From: Novispirillum itersonii
GTDB lineage: Bacteria > Pseudomonadota > Alphaproteobacteria > Rhodospirillales > Rhodospirillaceae
Direction: 5' to 3'
NCBI RefSeq assembly: GCF_014205675.1
Contig: NZ_JACIIX010000007.1
Span: 62,001 to 126,000, forward strand
Length of the DNA stretch: 64,000 nucleotides
Below, piece by piece: positions 60,855 through 64,000 of this stretch (position 1 is the stretch's first letter; the number at the start of each line of letters is the position of its first letter). A program made the translations under genes and the position numbers. The notes under the pieces are model-generated. The model made no database searches and was not told the DNA's origin. It saw nothing but the letters and a program-made list of their open reading frames with translations.

Positions 60855-63734
60855 ATGATGACCTCTGTTTCCTCTTCCGGATCCGACGCCCGGATCACCG
60901 CCGTTCTTGGTCCGACCAACACCGGCAAGACCCATCTGGCCATTGAGCGCATGCTGGGTCATGCCAGCGGCATGATCGGCTTTCCCCTGCGGCTGCTGGC
61001 CCGGGAAAACTACGACCGTATCGTCAAGGCCAAGGGGCCGGGGGCGGTGGCCCTGATCACGGGGGAGGAAAAGATCCTGCCCCCCAATCCCCGCTACTTT
61101 GTCTGCACGGTGGAGGCGATGCCCCTGCACCGGGCGGTGGAGTTTCTGGCGATTGATGAAATCCAGCTGGCTGCCGATCCCGACCGGGGGCACATCTTCA
61201 CCGACCGGCTGCTGCGGGCACGCGGACGGTCGGAGACGATGTTTCTGGGCTCGGAGACCATCCGCCCGCTGATCCGCCAGCTGGTGCCGGGGGTGGAGTT
61301 TGTCACCCGGCCCCGCTTTTCCAGCCTGACCTACAGCGGGCCGCGCAAGCTGACCCGCCTGCCCCGCCGCTCGGCGGTGGTGGCGTTTTCCTCGGCCGAT
61401 GTCTATTCGATCGCCGAGCTGATCCGCCGTCAGTCCGGCGGGGCGGCAGTGGTGCTGGGGGCGCTCAGCCCGCGCACCCGCAACGCGCAGGTGGCGCTGT
61501 ATCAGTCCGGCGATGTGGAATATCTGGTCGCCACCGATGCCATCGGCATGGGGCTGAACATGGATATCGACCATGTTGCCTTTGCCGCCCTGCGCAAGTT
61601 TGACGGGCGGGTGCCGCGCGATCTGACGTCCAGCGAGGTGGCGCAGATTGCCGGGCGGGCCGGGCGCCACATGAATGACGGCACCTTCGGCACCACCGGC
61701 GACGCCGGAGAAATTGACCCGGAGCTGATCGAGCAGGTGGAGGAACACACCTTTCCGCCGCTGCGCGGCCTGTTCTGGCGGAATCCGGATCTGCGGTTCA
61801 CCAGCCTCGAAACCCTGCTGGCCTCTCTCGGGCGGCCCTCCGAGGTTCCGGGGCTGATCCGCACCCGCCCGGCCGACGATCAGGTGGCGCTGGAAACGCT
61901 GGCACAGGATGCCGATATCCGCGACCTGACCCGGGGGATCGACCGGGTCAAACTGCTGTGGGATGTCTGCCAGATCCCGGATTTCCGCAAGCTGACCGCC
62001 CAGAACCATGCCCGTCTGCTGGGGCAGATTTTCCGGCATCTGGCCACCGGTCCCCGCCGCCTGCCCACCGACTGGGTGGCCGGGCATCTGGCGGCGCTGG
62101 ACCGTACCGACGGCGATATGCACACCCTGATTGACCGCATCGCCGCCATCCGGGTCTGGGCCTATGTCGGTCAGCGGGCCGACTGGCTGCATGACGCCCG
62201 GCACTGGCAGGATACTGCCCGGCGGATTGAGGATTCCCTGTCCGATGCCCTGCATGAACGGCTGACCCAGCGCTTTGTTGATGTCCGCACCAGTGTGCTG
62301 GCCAGGCGGTTGCAGCAGGGCGGGCCGCTGCTGGCCTCGGTGTCGCGGGGGGATCAGGTTCGCGTCGAGGGCCATTCCGTCGGCACGCTGGAAGGGTTGA
62401 CCTTCATCCCGGAAAAGGGCGAAAGCCGGATGGCGGACCGGGCGGTGATGAATGCCGCCAGCAAGGCCCTGCGCGGAGAGATCAGCCGCCGGGTGCAGGA
62501 TCTGGCGCAGGCGGAGGATGACCTGATTGCCCTGTCGCCGCAGGGGCGGCTGCTGTGGCGTGGGGCGGATGTGGCGCGGCTGGTGCCGGGGCCGGATGTC
62601 CTGCGGCCGGAAGTCGAAATCACCGGCGATGATTTTCTCGATGGACTGCAACGGGATCAGGTCCGCACCCGTCTGCGGCAGTGGGTGCAGACCACCCTGA
62701 AAGAAGAGCTGTCGCCGTTGCTGGATGACCCGGTGATGCCGCTGGCGGCAGCAGCCCGGGGGATTCTGTATCAGGTGCGGGAAGGGTTGGGGTCGTGTCC
62801 GGAGCGGGCGGTGCGCCCGCTGCTGGCCGCGCTGACGCCGGAGGACCGGCAGGCCCTGACCCGGACCGGGGTGCGGTTCGGGCGGCTGCGGGTGTTTGTC
62901 CCGGCGCTGCTGAAGCCTGCGGCGGTGCGGTTGCGGGCGATTCTGCTGGCGGTTTTTGCCGGGCAGCCGCCGGTGGTGATCCGGGACGGCGCAATGGTTC
63001 TGGAGCCGCTGCCGGGGCAGGACGCCGCCTTCCATGCGGCGATCGGCTTCCCGCTGACCGGGGGCTGGGCGGTGCGGATTGATGCGCAGGAACGGCTGGC
63101 GGCGGCGGTCCGGCAGGCCCTGCGGCAACAGAAAGACGGGGGGGAGGCGACGCCGGAGATTGCCCTCGACCGGGCGGCGCTGTCGATCCTCAGCGCCCCG
63201 GCGCCGACGGTGGCCGATGTGCTGACGGCTCTGGGGTTTGGGGCGCGGGCGGAAGGCTCGGCGGTGCTGGTCCGGGCCGGGCCGGGGAAAGGGGACCGCA
63301 GGGCATCCGGACCGGCAAGCCCGGACCGGTTTTCGCCGGGAGGCGGACGGGGCCGTCCGGACCATGGCAGGGGCCATGACAGGAGCCGGGGGCGGCAGCG
63401 GGCGGAGTCTGATAATCCGTTTGCGGTGCTGAAAGCCCATGTCCGCGAGGTGCCACCGCCTGTACCGGAGCCGCCTGCCATCGCCGATCCACCGCCGCCC
63501 TCCCCGGAGGACGCACCGGGGGACGCAGCGGTCAAACGCCGCCGCCGCCGGAAAAAACCGGCGATGGCTTCGGTGTCCGTTTCAGTTTCCGCTTCCGGGC
63601 CTGCGTCAGTTCCTGTTGCGGGCTCTGCCGGGCCCGGGGGAGAGCCGACGGGGGACGCCCCGCCGCCCCGCCGTCGCCGCCCACGCCGTAAACCGAACCC
63701 AAAGACTGCTCCTGCCGGAGGGACACCGTCATGA
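60855..63734 (+). CDS. SUV3-like DEAD/DEAH-box RNA helicase
   Basis: A superfamily-2 helicase of 959 residues related to mitochondrial SUV3. Motif I is GPTNTGKTHLAIERML close to the N-terminus, motif II is LAIDEIQLAADPDRGH, motif III region LGSETIRPL, and motif VI is QIAGRAGRHMNDGTFG. The C-terminal third is unusual: a Gly/Arg/His-rich stretch (GGGRGRPDHGRGHDRSRG) and basic clusters (KRRRRRKKPA, RRRRPRRKPNPK) that should bind RNA. It overlaps the next S4-domain gene by 4 bp; this helicase-S4 pair is a recurrent alphaproteobacterial arrangement. Confidence 0.9.
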   Translation: MMTSVSSSGSDARITAVLGPTNTGKTHLAIERMLGHASGMIGFPLRLLARENYDRIVKAKGPGAVALITGEEKILPPNPRYFVCTVEAMPLHRAVEFLAIDEIQLAADPDRGHIFTDRLLRARGRSETMFLGSETIRPLIRQLVPGVEFVTRPRFSSLTYSGPRKLTRLPRRSAVVAFSSADVYSIAELIRRQSGGAAVVLGALSPRTRNAQVALYQSGDVEYLVATDAIGMGLNMDIDHVAFAALRKFDGRVPRDLTSSEVAQIAGRAGRHMNDGTFGTTGDAGEIDPELIEQVEEHTFPPLRGLFWRNPDLRFTSLETLLASLGRPSEVPGLIRTRPADDQVALETLAQDADIRDLTRGIDRVKLLWDVCQIPDFRKLTAQNHARLLGQIFRHLATGPRRLPTDWVAGHLAALDRTDGDMHTLIDRIAAIRVWAYVGQRADWLHDARHWQDTARRIEDSLSDALHERLTQRFVDVRTSVLARRLQQGGPLLASVSRGDQVRVEGHSVGTLEGLTFIPEKGESRMADRAVMNAASKALRGEISRRVQDLAQAEDDLIALSPQGRLLWRGADVARLVPGPDVLRPEVEITGDDFLDGLQRDQVRTRLRQWVQTTLKEELSPLLDDPVMPLAAAARGILYQVREGLGSCPERAVRPLLAALTPEDRQALTRTGVRFGRLRVFVPALLKPAAVRLRAILLAVFAGQPPVVIRDGAMVLEPLPGQDAAFHAAIGFPLTGGWAVRIDAQERLAAAVRQALRQQKDGGEATPEIALDRAALSILSAPAPTVADVLTALGFGARAEGSAVLVRAGPGKGDRRASGPASPDRFSPGGGRGRPDHGRGHDRSRGRQRAESDNPFAVLKAHVREVPPPVPEPPAIADPPPPSPEDAPGDAAVKRRRRRKKPAMASVSVSVSASGPASVPVAGSAGPGGEPTGDAPPPRRRRPRRKPNPKTAPAGGTPS

Positions 63735-64000
63735 CAGAACCAGCCACCAAACTCAGACTCGACAAATGGCTGTGGTTCGCCCGGTTTGTCAAAACCCGGG
63801 GGCTGGCGCAGGACCTGTGCGAGAGTGGCCATGTCCGCCTGAACGGTCAGCCGGTCAGTAAGGCATCGACCTCGGTGAAGCCGGGGGATGAGCTGGTTCT
63901 GGTGCTGGGGCCGTACCGGCGCGCCCTGCGGGTTCTGGCCTTGGGGGTACGGCGTGGCCCGGCCCCGGAGGCCCAGACCCTGTATGAGGAAACGGCTGAG
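63731..64000 (+). CDS. S4-domain RNA-binding protein, Hsp15-like (3' truncated)
   Basis: Ninety codons are visible before the window ends. The S4 fold is clear: RLDKWLWFARFVKTRGLAQDLCESGHVRLNGQPVSKASTSVKPGDELVL. Hsp15 (HslR) recognises 50S subunits carrying stalled peptidyl-tRNA, and this start matches that family. It overlaps the helicase stop by 4 bp (ATGA), so the two are coupled and probably act together in RNA or ribosome metabolism. Confidence 0.88.
   Translation, partial: MTEPATKLRLDKWLWFARFVKTRGLAQDLCESGHVRLNGQPVSKASTSVKPGDELVLVLGPYRRALRVLALGVRRGPAPEAQTLYEETAE

Noticed and set aside
60480-63440. A 986-codon open frame on the minus strand
   Set aside because: It is antisense to the helicase gene, which has full motifs. 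The translation is His/Arg/Pro/Gln-rich low-complexity sequence typical of shadow frames in GC-rich DNA.

Overview
The window is a GC-rich chromosomal segment of an alphaproteobacterium, probably a Rhodospirillales-type free-living bacterium. This placement is inferred from gene content: a hemC-hemD-mitofilin-hemY cluster, ornithine-lipid genes olsB/olsA, a Fur/Mur-type regulator without the second CxxC zinc site, a SUV3-like helicase followed by an S4 RNA-binding gene, two large chemoreceptors and a leucine dehydrogenase. I see no prophage, insertion sequence, CRISPR array or obvious pseudogene. It is mostly core metabolism with good regulatory DNA between genes.

Layout. 1-1.6 kb: end of a zinc uptake operon (znuC partial, znuB). 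1.8-6.5 kb: OmpA-like lipoprotein, pabB, pmbA/tldE and a second lipoprotein. 6.6-10.7 kb (minus strand): coaBC-dut-rrf2-cysK-moeB, joining coenzyme A, cysteine and sulfur-carrier steps around an Rrf2 regulator that lacks iron-sulfur cysteines. 11-15.1 kb: two paralogous Cache-HAMP-PAS chemoreceptors. 15.2-19.1 kb: bioB, a small unknown, a methyltransferase and a membrane-anchored GH17 protein. 19-21.2 kb: modE-modA-modB with twin ModE-like boxes; modC lies separately at 29.6 kb. 21.3-23 kb: a tandem glycine riboswitch in front of serine dehydratase sdaA. 23.1-25.9 kb: olsA, olsB, fur and a small membrane protein. 26.3 kb: tRNA-Ser(GGA). 26.5-36.5 kb: ABC-F factor, DUF2293 protein, an unknown, modC, gamma-glutamyltransferase, gpt, a methyltransferase and a large MscS-type channel. 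36.5-41.8 kb: Rieske, EVE and YciI proteins, an unknown, pyrF-trpF and ahcY behind a SahR-like palindrome. 42-46.3 kb: an unknown, a Crp/Fnr regulator with a DUF2892 membrane protein, and divergent leucine dehydrogenase and 3-hydroxyacyl-CoA dehydrogenase genes around a strong palindrome. 46.3-51.5 kb: tsaD and divergent hemC-hemD-mitofilin-hemY, ending in a perfect 15-bp tandem repeat. 51.7-54.1 kb: a small membrane protein and an ExeA-like AAA+ membrane ATPase. 54.3-60.8 kb: a yejABEF-type peptide ABC transporter plus a lipoprotein. 60.9-64 kb: the SUV3-like helicase and a truncated S4-domain (Hsp15-type) gene.

Themes. Several intergenic regions carry metabolite-responsive control: glycine for sdaA, molybdate for modAB, probably S-adenosylhomocysteine for ahcY, and possibly cysteine status for cysK through the Rrf2 protein. 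The divergent leucine dehydrogenase and hydroxyacyl-CoA dehydrogenase pair fits branched-chain amino-acid breakdown. The features most worth follow-up are the Rrf2-cysK unit, the twin ModE boxes with the split mod genes, the riboswitch expression platform, the 15-bp repeat downstream of hemY, and the unusual AAA+ protein next to it. I did not find a clear, wholly new multi-gene system.
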